A DNA stretch of 64,000 nucleotides from Schaalia dentiphila ATCC 17982 (GCF_000154225.1 NZ_DS264586.1:1890527-1954526), one strand, 5' to 3'; shown: positions 43,395 to 56,632, counted from the first letter of the stretch. The notes: generated by a model not told the origin, from the sequence alone. Numbers and translations: made by a program.

Positions 43395-43799
43395 TCACAC
43401 GAGGCGCGGAGGACCGGACTCCACCCAGGAGACCAGTCCGTTATATGTCAAGCGTTCCACGGCCACCTCGTAACGATGGTCACCATACGCCAGGCGCACT
43501 TCGACGACGGAACCGTCCACAGAGTGCGCGATCGGGGCCGAAACCTCCATGCCCCGACGCGGGATCGAATACACCGGCTTGAAGGTCAGCCCCACCAGCC
43601 GATACCAGGACAGCTCCTCAACGCCATACACGCCGATGCCGGCCGTCCATCCCGAATGAACGTCCGGGCGCGACCAACAGCGGAACGCCCCCAAACGCGA
43701 AACGATCCTGCGGGCGCGCACATTCATGTACGCCCACAGGATCGCCCCCACGCACGCGAGGAGAACCGCACACCAGATCACAATCGTCATCAGGCTCAT
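43395..43799 (-). CDS. DUF2550-family membrane protein
   Basis: A 134-residue protein with one N-terminal helix (IVIWCAVLLACVGAILWAYM) and a soluble domain with RAFRCWSRP-like (GAFRCWSRPD), SGWTAGIGVYGVEELSWYRLVGL and PRRGMEVSAP. It matches the actinobacterial DUF2550 family, regularly found directly after atpC. The function is unknown; the context suggests only conserved co-transcription with the ATP synthase genes. Confidence 0.85.
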   Translation of the reverse strand: MSLMTIVIWCAVLLACVGAILWAYMNVRARRIVSRLGAFRCWSRPDVHSGWTAGIGVYGVEELSWYRLVGLTFKPVYSIPRRGMEVSAPIAHSVDGSVVEVRLAYGDHRYEVAVERLTYNGLVSWVESGPPRLV

Positions 43800-43824
43800 G
43801 AGGTCCTCCTCGCGTTGCGTCGAA

Positions 43825-44096
43825 TTACTGTTCTGCCACTGTAGCGTGGTCGGCCACGACCGTAACGAAATCCGAGTCGACTGAGGCGAATCCCCCCGTG
43901 ACCTGGAAGGACACGACCTCGTCCGCCCGCGACACCGTCACGGTTCCCTCGCTCAGCTGAGCGAGAAGGGGCTGACGACCCGGCAGCACGCCGAGACTTC
44001 CGTCGACCGTCGGAAACTGGACGGACGCAGCCGCGCCGTGCCACAGGCGTCCCTCGTGGGAGACGACCTCGACCTGCAAGGACTTGCCCGATGCCA

Positions 44097-44097
<1 letters not shown>
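43825..44097 (-). CDS. atpC: ATP synthase F1 subunit epsilon
   Basis: A 90-residue protein holding only the N-terminal beta-sandwich domain (QVEVVSHEGRLWHGAA, GSLGVLPGRQPLLAQLSEG). The C-terminal two-helix inhibitory domain of longer epsilons is absent, as in some other actinobacteria, so classical epsilon inhibition of ATP hydrolysis would not operate. The ATG overlaps the atpD stop by one base. Confidence 0.93.
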
Positions 44098-46500
<2,403 letters not shown>

Positions 46501-46503
46501 CGC

Positions 46504-48141
46504 TTAGGCCTTCTCGCTCGTGCGACCGCGCGAGATTTCCTCGCGGGTACGCTCAGCCACGACCTCGCCGTCCTCGAGTCCGGCGGCACCACGTCCGGCA
46601 CTGATCCACTGGTGGTGGAACTCCTCGACGGCGTTCTTGAGCGCCTCCTCCGTCTCGGAGGTCAGGTCGCCGGTCGCCGCGATCGTGTCGAGCACGGTCG
46701 AGTTCGCGTGGAGGTAGTCGAGCAGGCCGCGCTCGAAGCGCAGAACGTCCTCGACCTCGATGTCATCGAGGTAGCCCTTGGTGCCCATCCAGATCGAGGC
46801 GACCTGGTCTTCCATCGCGTAAGGTGTGGACTGAGGCTGCTTGAGCAGCTCCATGAGGCGCTCACCGCGGGTCAGCTGACGACGAGTCGCCGCATCCAGG
46901 TCGGAAGCGAACATCGCGAAGGCAGCCATCGAGCGGTACTGCGCGAGCGTCAGCTTGAGCGTACCGGCGACCTTCTTCATGGCCTTGGGCTGGGCCGCGC
47001 CACCAACACGGGACACGGAGATACCCACGTCGACGGCGGGACGCTGGTTCGAGTTGAACAGATCGGACTGCAGGAAGATCTGGCCGTCGGTGATCGAAAT
47101 GACGTTGGTCGGAATGTAGGCCGACACGTCGTTCGCCTTGGTCTCGATGATCGGCAGGCCGGTCATCGAACCGCCACCCAGCGCATCCGAGAGCTTCGCG
47201 CAACGCTCCAGCAGGCGGGAGTGCAAGTAGAAGACGTCGCCAGGGTAGGCTTCGCGGCCCGGCGGGCGACGCAGCAGCAGCGACACCGCACGGTAGGCCT
47301 CGGCCTGCTTGGAAAGGTCGTCGAAGACGATGAGGACGTGCTTGCCCTGGTACATCCAGTGCTGGCCGATGGCCGAACCCGTGTAGGGGGCCATGTACTT
47401 GTAGCCGGCGGGGTCCGAGGCCGGGGAAGCCACGATGGTCGTGTACTCCATGGCGCCAGCATCCTCGAGCGTGGAGCGCACCGATGCGATGGTCGAACCC
47501 TTCTGGCCGATCGCCACGTAGATGCAACGCACCTGCTTGTTCGGGTCGCCGCTCTTCCAGTTCTCACGCTGGTTGAGGATCGTGTCGAGGGCAATCGCGG
47601 TCTTACCGGTCTTGCGGTCGCCGATGATGAGCTGACGCTGGCCACGGCCAACCGGGATCATCGAGTCGATGGCCTTCAGGCCGGTCGCGAGGGGCTCGTG
47701 AACGCTCTTACGCGCCATAACGCCGGGGGCCTGCAGCTCGAGCGCGCGGCGCCCGTCCAGGTCCGTAATCTCGCCGAGGCCGTCGATCGGGCGGCCGAGC
47801 GGGTCGACCGTGCGACCCAGGTAGCCGTCACCAACGGGAACCGAGAGAACCTCGCCCGTGCGGTGCACGACCTGACCCTCTTCGATGCCGCCGAAGTCAC
47901 CGAGGACAACGGCGCCGATCTCGCGCTGGTCGAGGTTCATGGCCAGGCCCAGCGTCCCGTCCTCGAAACGCAGCAGCTCGTTCGCCATGGTGCCGGGCAG
48001 GCCCTCGACGTGCGCGATACCATCGGCCGTTTCGATGACGTGACCCACCTCTTCGGTGGCCACGTCCGCCGGACGGTAGGACTCCATAAAGGAGTCCAGT
48101 GCTCCGCGGATTTCCTCCGGGGAGATGCTGAGGTCAGCCAT
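46504..48141 (-). CDS. atpA: ATP synthase F1 subunit alpha
   Basis: Non-catalytic nucleotide-binding subunit, 545 residues. It begins [21 protein letters not shown]-loop [14 protein letters not shown]; the alpha/beta signature [14 protein letters not shown]. The C-terminal extension beyond the usual end ([21 protein letters not shown]) is of the type seen in mycobacterial alpha subunits, where it suppresses ATP hydrolysis; here it is ~35 residues. Confidence 0.97.
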   Translation of the reverse strand: MADLSISPEEIRGALDSFMESYRPADVATEEVGHVIETADGIAHVEGLPGTMANELLRFEDGTLGLAMNLDQREIGAVVLGDFGGIEEGQVVHRTGEVLSVPVGDGYLGRTVDPLGRPIDGLGEITDLDGRRALELQAPGVMARKSVHEPLATGLKAIDSMIPVGRGQRQLIIGDRKTGKTAIALDTILNQRENWKSGDPNKQVRCIYVAIGQKGSTIASVRSTLEDAGAMEYTTIVASPASDPAGYKYMAPYTGSAIGQHWMYQGKHVLIVFDDLSKQAEAYRAVSLLLRRPPGREAYPGDVFYLHSRLLERCAKLSDALGGGSMTGLPIIETKANDVSAYIPTNVISITDGQIFLQSDLFNSNQRPAVDVGISVSRVGGAAQPKAMKKVAGTLKLTLAQYRSMAAFAMFASDLDAATRRQLTRGERLMELLKQPQSTPYAMEDQVASIWMGTKGYLDDIEVEDVLRFERGLLDYLHANSTVLDTIAATGDLTSETEEALKNAVEEFHHQWISAGRGAAGLEDGEVVAERTREEISRGRTSEKA

Positions 48142-48188
48142 GAGGATTCCTAACTAGGTAAAAGAAATTAATGTGTGTACGAAAAGTG

Positions 48189-49003
48189 CTAGCTGGCGAT
48201 CGCGTCGCGCGCTGCACTGATGCGGCTGGCCAACGAGGCGTCGATCGCGGTCATGCCCGCGCGCAGGCGGAAGCCGCCCACGACCTCGGGATCAATCGAA
48301 ATCGCCAGGTCAACGTCCGTACCGTAGCGCTTCGAGAGGATGGAGCGCAGACGCTCGACCTGTGCCTCGCTCATCGGGGTGGCCGTGGCCACCGTGACGA
48401 AGAGGCGGTCCTGCATGGTCGCTGCCCACTGGGCGTAGCGGCGCAGGTTGTGCAGCAGACGACCGTGGTTGGAGCGTCCGACCGCCCGACGCACGAGACG
48501 CATCGTCCAGGTGCTGACGCGCTCGGCGAAGAGCTTCGACGCGACATCGCCGCGCTCGTGTGCGTCACCCTTGGACTTATCCGACAGGCGCACGCGGACC
48601 TCGCGGTGGTGTGCCAGGAAGTAGCGCACCTGGAACAGCTCCTCACGGACCTGCTCGAGAGCTCCCTGGGCACCTGCAGCATTGAGCACGCCGAGGATGC
48701 CGAGCACCTCGAGCGTGTCTGCTACATCCGCCGGATGACGCCAGTGGTCGGCGACGACCGCTTTCACGACGGACAGCGTCGCAGCCGTCACGTGCGAAGC
48801 GAACGCGTTTGAGGCGAGCCCTTGCTTATCTGCGACCGACCGCGCCGGGTCGGTCGCTGCACGCGCGAGACGAGTGTTCTCCTTGAACAGGTCGGCCAGG
48901 CCGAAAAAATCCTCGGCAACCCGCATTGGGTCGGTGCCGGGCGTGGCCAGGGCCGCCGCCAGCTCCTTCGCAAAGGGGACGGACTCGATCGTGCGCATCT
49001 GTG

Positions 49004-49007
<4 letters not shown>
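48189..49007 (-). CDS. atpH: ATP synthase F1 subunit delta
   Basis: Peripheral-stalk subunit, 272 residues, in the actinobacterial size range. The C-terminal half carries the conserved VATATPMSEAQVERLRSILSKRYG and DPEVVGGFRLRAGMTAIDASL. It overlaps atpF by four bases (ATGA). Confidence 0.93.
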
Positions 49008-49794
<787 letters not shown>

Positions 49795-49820
49795 TTAGTA
49801 ACGCCGGGTGGCGTTGGGGG

Positions 49821-50693
49821 TCAGTGATGTTCGACGGAAAGCTTGATGTAGACGGTCGACAGGATCGTGAAAATGTACGCCTGCAGGAAGGCAACGAAGA
49901 CCTCGAAGCCCGTCATGACGAACATGGCGGCACCGGTCAGCGCGGACGCGGCAGACAGGACGGAGAGTTCGTGGAGCAGAATCGCCGTTCCAAAGTAGGT
50001 CATACCCAGCAGGAGGTGGCCCGAGATCATGTTGCACAGAAGACGCAGGGTCAGCGTGACGGGGCGAACGATAAAGTTCGAGAGGAACTCGATGGGCGTG
50101 ATGAGCAGGTACATGGGGACGGGCAGTCCCGGCGGGAAAAGCTGCGAGGAAAAGAAACCGCCGACGCCCTGCTTGGAGATACCCGCGCCGATGAAGGTCA
50201 CGTAGGTGATGAGAGCGAAGACCATCGGGACGGCGACGACCGACGAGGCTGCGATGTTGATGCCGGGAATGATGCCCGCAATGTTCATGGACAGGACGCC
50301 GAAGAACAGGAAGCCAATGAAGCCGGAGAACTTGCGGCCGGTCTTGGGGCCAAGCATGTCGAGAGCAACATTGTCGCGAATGTAGCCGGCGATTGCCTCA
50401 ACGGCCATCTGGCCGCGGCTCGGCACCAGCTGAGGCTTGCGCGCGACTGCGACGAGGATCAGCGAGACGAGTACGCCCATGATGACGCGGGCGAGAGTCA
50501 GTCGGTTGAACTCAAAGAACGTTCCCTCACCGAAAAACACGGTCGGGAAAAAGTCCTCGAGGGCCGGCTGGTGGGGGTGCTGCGTGAACGCAGGGTAGGC
50601 AGTGAGTGCGATGACGATGAGAAGGATCGCGAGGCTCACCCAATACCAACGCGGCTTGGACGCGGTGCGGCGAGCAGGCGCGTGATCGGACAC
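49821..50693 (-). CDS. atpB: ATP synthase Fo subunit a
   Basis: Stator channel subunit, ~290 residues with six to seven helices. Key Arg lies in FIVRPVTLTLRLLCNMISGHLLLG; SNFIVRPVTL and LQAYIFTILSTVYI are family landmarks. The GTG at 50693 is used since AAGGAGG lies eight bases before it; the upstream ATG at 50711 overlaps that ribosome site. It is the first structural Fo gene, after atpI. Confidence 0.95.
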   Translation of the reverse strand: MSDHAPARRTASKPRWYWVSLAILLIVIALTAYPAFTQHPHQPALEDFFPTVFFGEGTFFEFNRLTLARVIMGVLVSLILVAVARKPQLVPSRGQMAVEAIAGYIRDNVALDMLGPKTGRKFSGFIGFLFFGVLSMNIAGIIPGINIAASSVVAVPMVFALITYVTFIGAGISKQGVGGFFSSQLFPPGLPVPMYLLITPIEFLSNFIVRPVTLTLRLLCNMISGHLLLGMTYFGTAILLHELSVLSAASALTGAAMFVMTGFEVFVAFLQAYIFTILSTVYIKLSVEHH

Positions 50694-50793
50694 TGAATGT
50701 GCCTCCTTCATCTCAACTCCATTGGTTTGTGTCTGCTGCCGGGGCAACTCGACCATTCTATACAGAGAAGGGGCCGCCTAGCGCGCGCAAGAG

Positions 50794-51087
50794 TTACTGA
50801 GTGTCGCTCGGCGCATCCACATTCATCGTGCGCTTGCGCATCATGACCATCATCTCAACCGTCGAGGACACGATAATCACAATGATCGTGGCGATTGCGG
50901 CCACCCGGACGTCCATGCCCAGGGCGCGCGGAACGTACAGTCCAATGGCGAGCAGAGCGATCTTCGCCGCGTATCCGCCGGTCACCCATCCGATGAAGTG
51001 GGAGGGCGAGCGCAGGGCGCGCGACGTGAAAAACCACTGCGCCGCGACGATGACGACAACCATGGCGAGGGCGAGCACGTAGGTCAT
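50794..51087 (-). CDS. AtpI-like small membrane protein (ATP synthase protein I)
   Basis: A 97-residue protein with about three to four helices (TYVLALAMVVVIVAAQWFF, ALLAIGLYVPRALG, AAIATIIVIIVSSTVEMM). By position directly before atpB and by size it is the AtpI/Rv1303-type assembly factor; sequence similarity in this group is low. The ATG at 51087 overlaps the stop of the preceding glycosyltransferase gene by four bases; a longer open frame upstream is a shadow of that gene. Confidence 0.75.
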   Translation of the reverse strand: MTYVLALAMVVVIVAAQWFFTSRALRSPSHFIGWVTGGYAAKIALLAIGLYVPRALGMDVRVAAIATIIVIIVSSTVEMMVMMRKRTMNVDAPSDTQ

Positions 51088-52190
51088 GCGGAAACCTCCT
51101 CGGGAGTGCTCTCTTCCTTGGGGAATTCTCGGGTCGTGACGGCCACGCCGATAGCCGCAGCGCTGACTGCGACGAGAGCGACGCTCCACCACTCGAAGAC
51201 GAGGAGACCGACGGCGGGGACGCAGACAATGGCGGTCCACATCCACAGGATCGCGACGACCCCGCGGTGAGAGTGCCCGGCAACGAGGAGACGGTCGTGG
51301 AAGTGGGAGCGGTCGGCAACGAAGGGGCTCTTCCCTCGGCTCATGCGGCGAATCGAGGTGACAACCAGGTCAAGGACGGGCATGAAGATGACCGACAGCG
51401 GGAGGATGAGCGGCAGCGCGGACACGATCATCTGCTGGCGTCCGAGCAACGACGGATCGATCTTGCCGGTGACGATGATGCCGGCGGCGGCCAGGACGAG
51501 GCCCATGGTCTCCGCTCCCCCGCCCATCATGATCGAGGAGGGGTGGAAGTTGAACCAGAGGAAGCCAGCGCACACTCCGAGCAGCGCGATCACGATGAGG
51601 CTGGCAGTCGTCGCGTAGGAGGCCGCGCCCATGAGCCGGGTGATGATGTAGGAGTAGACGAAGAAGGATCCGGCGCCGATCGCAATCATTCCGGATGCCA
51701 AGCCGTCGAGCCCGTCGATGAAGTTAACGGCGTTCATGATGCCGACGATGAAGAAGACGGAGACGAAGAGCCACAGTCGGGAGGACCCGAGCGTCAGGCC
51801 GAAAATCGGGAAGGAGGCCAGCTGCACGCCGCCAAAAGCCATGCCACCCGCGATGAGGACCTGCCCACCGAGCTTGGCCATCCAGTCGAGTTCGATGATG
51901 TCATCGATGATGCCGAGGATGCACATGGCACCGGCGCCGGCCATGACGGCCCACGGGACCGTCGTCGTAAAGAGTGGCGCCATATAGGGGATCCGCGAGG
52001 CAAGCAGCATGGTAACGATCAATGCGATGGTCATCGCGACGCCGCCCAGGCGCGGGATGGGCTTCTTTTGCAGGTCGCGTCCGCGCAGGGGCGGCAAGAT
52101 ATTGAACTGCAGGCACGCCCAGCGCACGGCCGGCGTCAGCAGGATCGTCAGGGCCATCGCGATGGCGCCCAGCAGCAGGTAGACCTTCAC
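51084..52190 (-). CDS. undecaprenyl-phosphate GlcNAc-1-phosphate transferase (WecA/Rfe/TagO-type)
   Basis: Polytopic membrane enzyme (368 residues, ~10-11 helices) starting cell-wall polysaccharide or linker assembly on the lipid carrier. MraY/WecA motifs: LGIIDDIIELDWMAKL (catalytic Asp pair), AVNFIDGLDGLASG and the late His motif ADRSHFHDRLLVAGH. The order sua5-rfe-atpI-atpB is the conserved actinobacterial one. It overlaps atpI and tsaC by four bases each. Confidence 0.92.
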   Translation of the reverse strand: MKVYLLLGAIAMALTILLTPAVRWACLQFNILPPLRGRDLQKKPIPRLGGVAMTIALIVTMLLASRIPYMAPLFTTTVPWAVMAGAGAMCILGIIDDIIELDWMAKLGGQVLIAGGMAFGGVQLASFPIFGLTLGSSRLWLFVSVFFIVGIMNAVNFIDGLDGLASGMIAIGAGSFFVYSYIITRLMGAASYATTASLIVIALLGVCAGFLWFNFHPSSIMMGGGAETMGLVLAAAGIIVTGKIDPSLLGRQQMIVSALPLILPLSVIFMPVLDLVVTSIRRMSRGKSPFVADRSHFHDRLLVAGHSHRGVVAILWMWTAIVCVPAVGLLVFEWWSVALVAVSAAAIGVAVTTREFPKEESTPEEVSA

Positions 52191-52861
52191 GAAGCGGCCC
52201 CTTCGACGGGGGCGATGGGCACGCCAGCGGCTGCACTGAGGTCATCCAGGGAGATGGTCCCAAAGCGGAGCACGCGGGGCGTCTCGTGCGCGAAGTCAAC
52301 GATCGACGAGGCCGTGGAACCCTGGGTGGGACCACCGTCGAGGTAGGCGGACACTCGGGTTCCGAAGTATCCGACGGCCTGCTCAACCGAGGTCGCAGGG
52401 GGCTGACCGGTCAGGTTCGCGGAGGTGACGGCCATCGGTCCGAAGTCGTGCAAGAGGCGCAGGAGAGCCGCCTGGTTCGGCATGCGCACGCCGATGGTGC
52501 CGCCGGTTTCACCCAGGTCCCACCCGAGGTCGGGGCGGGCACGCAGGATGAGGGTGAGTCCGCCGGGCCAGAAGGCGCGTGCAAGAGCACGGGCGGCCTC
52601 GGGGATATCGACGCACAGCAAGTCGATCGCGTCAACGGACGCGACGAGCACGGGCGGCGGCATCTGCCGTCCGCGGCCCTTGGCGGCCAGGACGGCGGCG
52701 ACGGCCTCGGGGTTGGCCGCGTCCGCGCCGATGCCATAGACGGTGTCCGTGGGTACGACGAGGAGATGGCCGTCGCGCAGCTCCCGCTGGGCGCGCGCCA
52801 GGTCGGCCTCGCTCAGCGAAGGAACGGCGCTCAGGATCGTCTCTGTACTCATCGTGTTCAT
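52187..52861 (-). CDS. threonylcarbamoyl-AMP synthase (Sua5/YrdC/TsaC family)
   Basis: Makes TC-AMP for t6A37 modification of ANN-decoding tRNAs. The 224-residue YrdC domain shows LRDGHLLVVPTDTVYGIGADA, KGRGRQMPPPVLV, FWPGGLTLILRA, GTIGVRMPNQ and SANLTGQPPATS. It lacks the C-terminal Sua5 domain, so TsaC-like in size. Overlaps prmC and the WecA-like gene by four bases each. Confidence 0.92.
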   Translation of the reverse strand: MNTMSTETILSAVPSLSEADLARAQRELRDGHLLVVPTDTVYGIGADAANPEAVAAVLAAKGRGRQMPPPVLVASVDAIDLLCVDIPEAARALARAFWPGGLTLILRARPDLGWDLGETGGTIGVRMPNQAALLRLLHDFGPMAVTSANLTGQPPATSVEQAVGYFGTRVSAYLDGGPTQGSTASSIVDFAHETPRVLRFGTISLDDLSAAAGVPIAPVEGAAS

Positions 52862-53754
52862 TGTGTCACGGATGCAGTGGGCTTCGTCGATTCGGGCGCG
52901 CGGGCGCTCAGGAAACGACGCCTGCCAGTCAGGTCGGGCAGGGTTGCGATGTCCGTCATTCCGAGCTGCGCGGCAATCGCGACCATGGCTTCTTCCTGCG
53001 AGGGCGAGTGCTCCATCAGCAGGACACCACCGGGACGCAGGAGGGTGAGCGCGCGACGCGCGACGCGCGCGGGGATCTCGGTCCCATCCGGGCTACCCCC
53101 GTACAGGGCGACGTGCGGATCAGCGCTGGCCTCGGGCTGCGTGGGCATCTCGTCGGCGGGCACGTAGGGCGGATTCGTCACGACGACGTCGACCATGCCG
53201 TCCAGGTGCGCGAGCGTTGCCGGATCCGTCGCGTCGCCTCGCTCCAAGTGCAGGCAGGGAACGCCCACAGCATCGCGGTTCTGGCAGGCCAGGGCGAAGG
53301 GCTCGGCTTCCTTCTCGACGGCCCACACCTCCGTGCAGGTGGTCTCGGTAGCCACCGCCAGCCCGATCGCGCCGGAGCCGGCGCACAGGTCGACGACGCG
53401 AGCCTCACCGTGGCGCGCGACGACCGCCATCGCCTCGTCAATCGCGAGGCCGGCAAGAACCTCGGTCTCCGGGCGCACGACGAACACACCGGGGCGGGCG
53501 GCCAGGGTCAAACCACGGAAGAACATGCGACCCGTGATGTGCTGAAGAGGAATGCGCAGGGCCCTCTCCCCCACCGCCGAACGCAGTTTCTCGGCCTGGT
53601 CCTCGTTCAGCTCCGCCGGCAGGTCCCACTGGGACGAGGCGTCACACGCCCACTCAAGCAGCTCACGTACGTCCGCATCAACGGAGTCGATCCCAGCCTC
53701 CGTCAGGCGTTCACGTGCCCACGCACGCGCGTCCGTGATGGACCACGTCCCCAT
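52858..53754 (-). CDS. prmC: release factor glutamine methyltransferase
   Basis: N5-glutamine methyltransferase modifying the GGQ glutamine of release factors; prfA lies immediately upstream. About 298 residues: N-terminal helical domain, SAM motif VDLCAGSGAIGLAVA and the catalytic VVVTNPPYVPADE. Start: the ATG at 53754 follows GGAGGAGAT; an ATG 15 bases earlier overlaps the prfA stop but has no ribosome site of its own. Confidence 0.94.
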   Translation of the reverse strand: MGTWSITDARAWARERLTEAGIDSVDADVRELLEWACDASSQWDLPAELNEDQAEKLRSAVGERALRIPLQHITGRMFFRGLTLAARPGVFVVRPETEVLAGLAIDEAMAVVARHGEARVVDLCAGSGAIGLAVATETTCTEVWAVEKEAEPFALACQNRDAVGVPCLHLERGDATDPATLAHLDGMVDVVVTNPPYVPADEMPTQPEASADPHVALYGGSPDGTEIPARVARRALTLLRPGGVLLMEHSPSQEEAMVAIAAQLGMTDIATLPDLTGRRRFLSARAPESTKPTASVTQ

Positions 53755-53765
53755 ATCTCCTCCAA

Positions 53766-54860
53766 TCATGACTGAGCGGCGGCAGCCAGGCGCTCAGCCT
53801 CATCAGCTTCCTGCAGCGAAGCGATCACTGCATCGAGCGCGCCGGACAGGACCGCGTCCAGGTTGTGAGCCTTGAAGCCCGTGCGGTGATCCGCGATGCG
53901 GTTCTCCGGGAAGTTATAGGTGCGGATGCGCTCCGAGCGATCCACGGTGCGCACCTGGGACAAACGCTGGGCCGAGGCCTCGGCTTCCTTCCTTGCCCTC
54001 GCCTCGGCGGCCAGGCGCGAGGCCAGCACTCGCAGCGCGGCCTCCTTGTTCTGCAGCTGCGACTTCTCATTCTGCATCGACACGACGATGCCCGAGGGAA
54101 TGTGCGTGATGCGCACGGCGGAGTCGGTCGTATTGACCGACTGGCCACCGGGACCGCTGGACCGGTAGACGTCGATACGCAGATCGTTCGGGTCGATGAC
54201 GATCTCCTCGTCGTCCTCGATCTCCGGCATGACGAAGACACCGGCGGCGCTCGTGTGAATACGGCCCTGCGACTCGGTGACGGGCACGCGCTGCACGCGG
54301 TGCACGCCACCCTCGTACTTCAGGTGCGCCCACACGCCCTCGTCGGGAGCGGGCGTGCCCTTCGCGCGGATCGCGAGCGTGATGTCCTTGAAACCGCCGA
54401 GCTCCGTGTGGGTCGCGCTCATCTCGGTGACGCTCCAGCCGTGCGCCTCCGCGTAACGGGCGTACATGCGGGCCAGATCGGACGCGAACAGCGCGGATTC
54501 TTCGCCGCCCTCACCCGCCTTGATCTCAAGGATGACATCCATCGCATCCTCGGGGTCGCGGGGAGCCAGAATCTTCACGAGCGCCTCGTGGGCGGCCGCT
54601 TCCTCTTCCTCGAGGGCGGGAATCTCATCGGCGAAGGAGCGATCTTCGGCGGCCAGCTCTCGGGCGGCCTCAAGGTCTCCCGAGGCGGAGGCGAGCCTAT
54701 CGGCGGCGGCCTTCACGCGGCCAAGCTCGGCGTAGCGTCGGCCGACTCGGCGCATCAGCTGCGGGTCCGCCAGCGTCTGGGGATCCGCCATCTGCGCCTC
54801 GACCTGCTCGTATTCCTGCAGCAGGGGGCCCAGGGCACCGAGTTCATCCGTCGCGGCCAC
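53766..54860 (-). CDS. prfA: peptide chain release factor 1
   Basis: Recognises UAA and UAG and releases the finished peptide. 364 residues, full length. GGQ loop is [17 protein letters not shown]; the anticodon-like tripeptide region appears as [12 protein letters not shown] before it, and [14 protein letters not shown] after it, both standard RF1 features. It is followed by prmC, its modifying enzyme. Confidence 0.97.
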   Translation of the reverse strand: MAATDELGALGPLLQEYEQVEAQMADPQTLADPQLMRRVGRRYAELGRVKAAADRLASASGDLEAARELAAEDRSFADEIPALEEEEAAAHEALVKILAPRDPEDAMDVILEIKAGEGGEESALFASDLARMYARYAEAHGWSVTEMSATHTELGGFKDITLAIRAKGTPAPDEGVWAHLKYEGGVHRVQRVPVTESQGRIHTSAAGVFVMPEIEDDEEIVIDPNDLRIDVYRSSGPGGQSVNTTDSAVRITHIPSGIVVSMQNEKSQLQNKEAALRVLASRLAAEARARKEAEASAQRLSQVRTVDRSERIRTYNFPENRIADHRTGFKAHNLDAVLSGALDAVIASLQEADEAERLAAAAQS

Positions 54861-54898
54861 GATTCACCACTTCCTTCGTTCCATACAGTTGACAAAGC

Positions 54899-54936
54899 GG
54901 CGGCGCCGTCGGCCGTAAGGCCAACGACACCGCCGT
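54899..54936 (-). terminator. terminator of rpmE
   Basis: Hairpin with GTCGGCC-GTAA-GGCC core extended by CGGCG/CGCCG, about 20 bases past the rpmE stop and before prfA. It suggests that rpmE and prfA are largely separate transcripts. Confidence 0.65.
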
Positions 54937-54954
54937 TGAGCTAGCCGCTCACCC

Positions 54955-55176
54955 TCACTTGGAGGGGCGCACGCGCTTGCCGTAGCGAGCCTCGAACTTG
55001 GCGACGCGGCCGCCGGTGTCGAGGATCTTCTGCTTGCCCGTGTAGAACGGGTGGCACGCCGAGCACACGTCCACGCGCATCTCACCGGAGGTGATGGTGG
55101 AACGGGTGTGGAACGAGTTGCCGCACGTGCAGGTCACGACGGTGTCCACGTATTCGGGGTGAATACCCTGCTTCAT
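54955..55176 (-). CDS. rpmE: 50S ribosomal protein L31 (zinc-binding form)
   Basis: 73 residues beginning [20 protein letters not shown]. The zinc ligands are present: CTCGN and CSACHPFY. This is the C+ primary form. The ATG at 55176 has AGGAG seven bases upstream. A ~125-base structured leader with a strong promoter precedes it, and a terminator follows. Confidence 0.96.
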   Translation of the reverse strand: MKQGIHPEYVDTVVTCTCGNSFHTRSTITSGEMRVDVCSACHPFYTGKQKILDTGGRVAKFEARYGKRVRPSK

Positions 55177-55300
55177 GGAGTTTCTCCTGGATCGTTTGGT
55201 GCCCCGGGTCCGGACATGCAGCGTCCCCCGCATCTGGCGGGGACTCACCTTCCAGCGCGCCAAAAGCGCCTGGGGCATGCCGGTGAACCGGTAAGCCGAC
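55177..55300 (-). ncRNA. candidate structured leader RNA of rpmE (L31 leader-like)
   Basis: The region transcribed before rpmE folds into nested helices: TGCCCC near 55273 pairs with GGGGCA near 55202, enclosing CCAG-CGC/GCG-CTGG and GTCCCCGC/GCGGGGAC hairpins. Actinobacterial L31 leaders have been proposed as autoregulatory RNAs; this candidate fits in position and compactness, but I could not compare it with the published consensus. Confidence 0.45.
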
Positions 55301-55305
55301 ACGAC

Positions 55306-55334
55306 ATTATCGCACACGCCCCCGCCCCCTTCAA
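55306..55334 (-). promoter_or_regulatory. promoter of rpmE
   Basis: On the minus strand TTGAAG (55334-55329), 17-base spacer, GATAAT (55311-55306). Transcription would start ~125 bases before the ATG. Confidence 0.7.
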
Positions 55335-55371
55335 CGAGGGAAGGCCCCCACGGGCGTGACATCGGCTATGG

Positions 55372-55402
55372 GTGGACGCGAGGCTCGCGCCCGCGCGTCC
55401 AC
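55372..55402 (-). terminator. terminator after membrane paralog C
   Basis: 9-bp stem GTGGACGCG/CGCGTCCAC around a 13-base GC-rich loop, 31 bases after the paralog C stop. Confidence 0.55.
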
Positions 55403-55432
55403 GGAGCTAGAGGCGGGCGCGGAGCGCGGCAC

Positions 55433-56632
55433 TCAGCGTGTGCGCCCGCCCGGACCGACGTTCGCGGCCGACGTCAGGTAGTTCGCCCGCGAGGAGCCGT
55501 ACCGCGAGGTTCCGTCCCACACGAGGTAGCGATGGAGGTACGCGGGAGGCACGTAGAGCTCCGCGCCAAACGCCGTGAAGCGCGCGGTGGAATGGGCCGC
55601 GCTACCCTTGAGGTCGATACCCGCGCTGTTTGCGGTCAGGCGGATCGCCTGGGCGGGGTTGTAGGTGTACGTCACGTCGGCAATCCGGTATGCGCCGAGG
55701 TAGCGGGTCTCGTTAGTGCGTAGCTTCTCCCCCGCACCCTTCCTCCAGCGCTTGTAGCGCCTCTGCCCAATCATGGACGTGTCAGCGCCAAGAGCTGCCT
55801 CGACGAGGTGCACGAGGTGCACTCTGGCCTCGTCAGCGATCCGATCGAGCTGCGTGAGTGCCTCGGCGGAATCAATCTGCGCGCGCTCAAGGCTCGTTCC
55901 CAGGTCGTTGAGGGCCAGGCGCTGTTCATCGAGCCACAGCACGAGGGAGGCAGCCATGCTCAGGACCATCGGGGCCATGCTTCGGCTCTGGACAGTTTCC
56001 GTGATCGTCTCGATGACGGTTAGATCCTCGTACACCGGACCCAGCTCGTTCTCCCATACGGTGCGCCAGGTGGGAGTCAGTGCGAAGAGATCGCACGCGG
56101 CCATCATTGCGACGTGCGCATCCATCAGGACATGGAAATCCTCGACGATCATCTCCACTTCCCAAGCCGTTGCGCCGCTCAGCGACGCGACGAACGGAAT
56201 CGAAGCCGCAGCGGCAATACGAGCACGCAGGTTCTCGCGCTCGGCCCGAGCGGCCTCGAGGCGCGCGGCCAGACCGCGGTCGTAGCGCCCGGCCACGAGG
56301 AGTGGAAGAAAGGCACGCTCGACCTCCAGGTGGCGTTTCTCGAGCGCATCCCATTCCTGGATGGCCTTGCCAACACTCTCACGGGCGAGGCCGCGCAGCA
56401 TCCACCCGCGCATCCAGAGGCCAACGCCCGCGAGCGTCGCTACCCACACGTACCAGGTGGGCCACAGGACAGTATGAGTCGCATCGACGGACACGGCGAT
56501 GCCGAGCCACACGGGGGCCACCAAAATGAGGGCCAGACCCACCAGGAGTCGCGCACAGCCACGCGCACTGCGCATAACCGAACGAGGATGCTGGGGTGCA
56601 TGACTCATCGTTTCCGTTGCCTGAGACGTCAT
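55433..56632 (-). CDS. membrane protein of unknown function, paralog C of a three-gene cluster
   Basis: A 399-residue protein: two helices near the N-terminus (LLVGLALILVAPVWLGIAVS and YVWVATLAGVGLWMRGWML), then a helical cytoplasmic domain with WDALEKRHLEVERAFLPLL and TWRTVWENELGPVYEDL, a possible hydrophobic patch near residue 230, a LDRIADEAR helix and a C-terminal domain with YNPAQAIRLTANSAGIDLKG. Paralogs A (58167-59342) and B (56684-58076) share this layout. B also lacks the C-terminal domain. No described function is known to me; it may belong to a domain-of-unknown-function family. Start ATG at 56632 aligns with that of B (both open MTS). Confidence 0.7.
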   Translation of the reverse strand: MTSQATETMSHAPQHPRSVMRSARGCARLLVGLALILVAPVWLGIAVSVDATHTVLWPTWYVWVATLAGVGLWMRGWMLRGLARESVGKAIQEWDALEKRHLEVERAFLPLLVAGRYDRGLAARLEAARAERENLRARIAAAASIPFVASLSGATAWEVEMIVEDFHVLMDAHVAMMAACDLFALTPTWRTVWENELGPVYEDLTVIETITETVQSRSMAPMVLSMAASLVLWLDEQRLALNDLGTSLERAQIDSAEALTQLDRIADEARVHLVHLVEAALGADTSMIGQRRYKRWRKGAGEKLRTNETRYLGAYRIADVTYTYNPAQAIRLTANSAGIDLKGSAAHSTARFTAFGAELYVPPAYLHRYLVWDGTSRYGSSRANYLTSAANVGPGGRTR

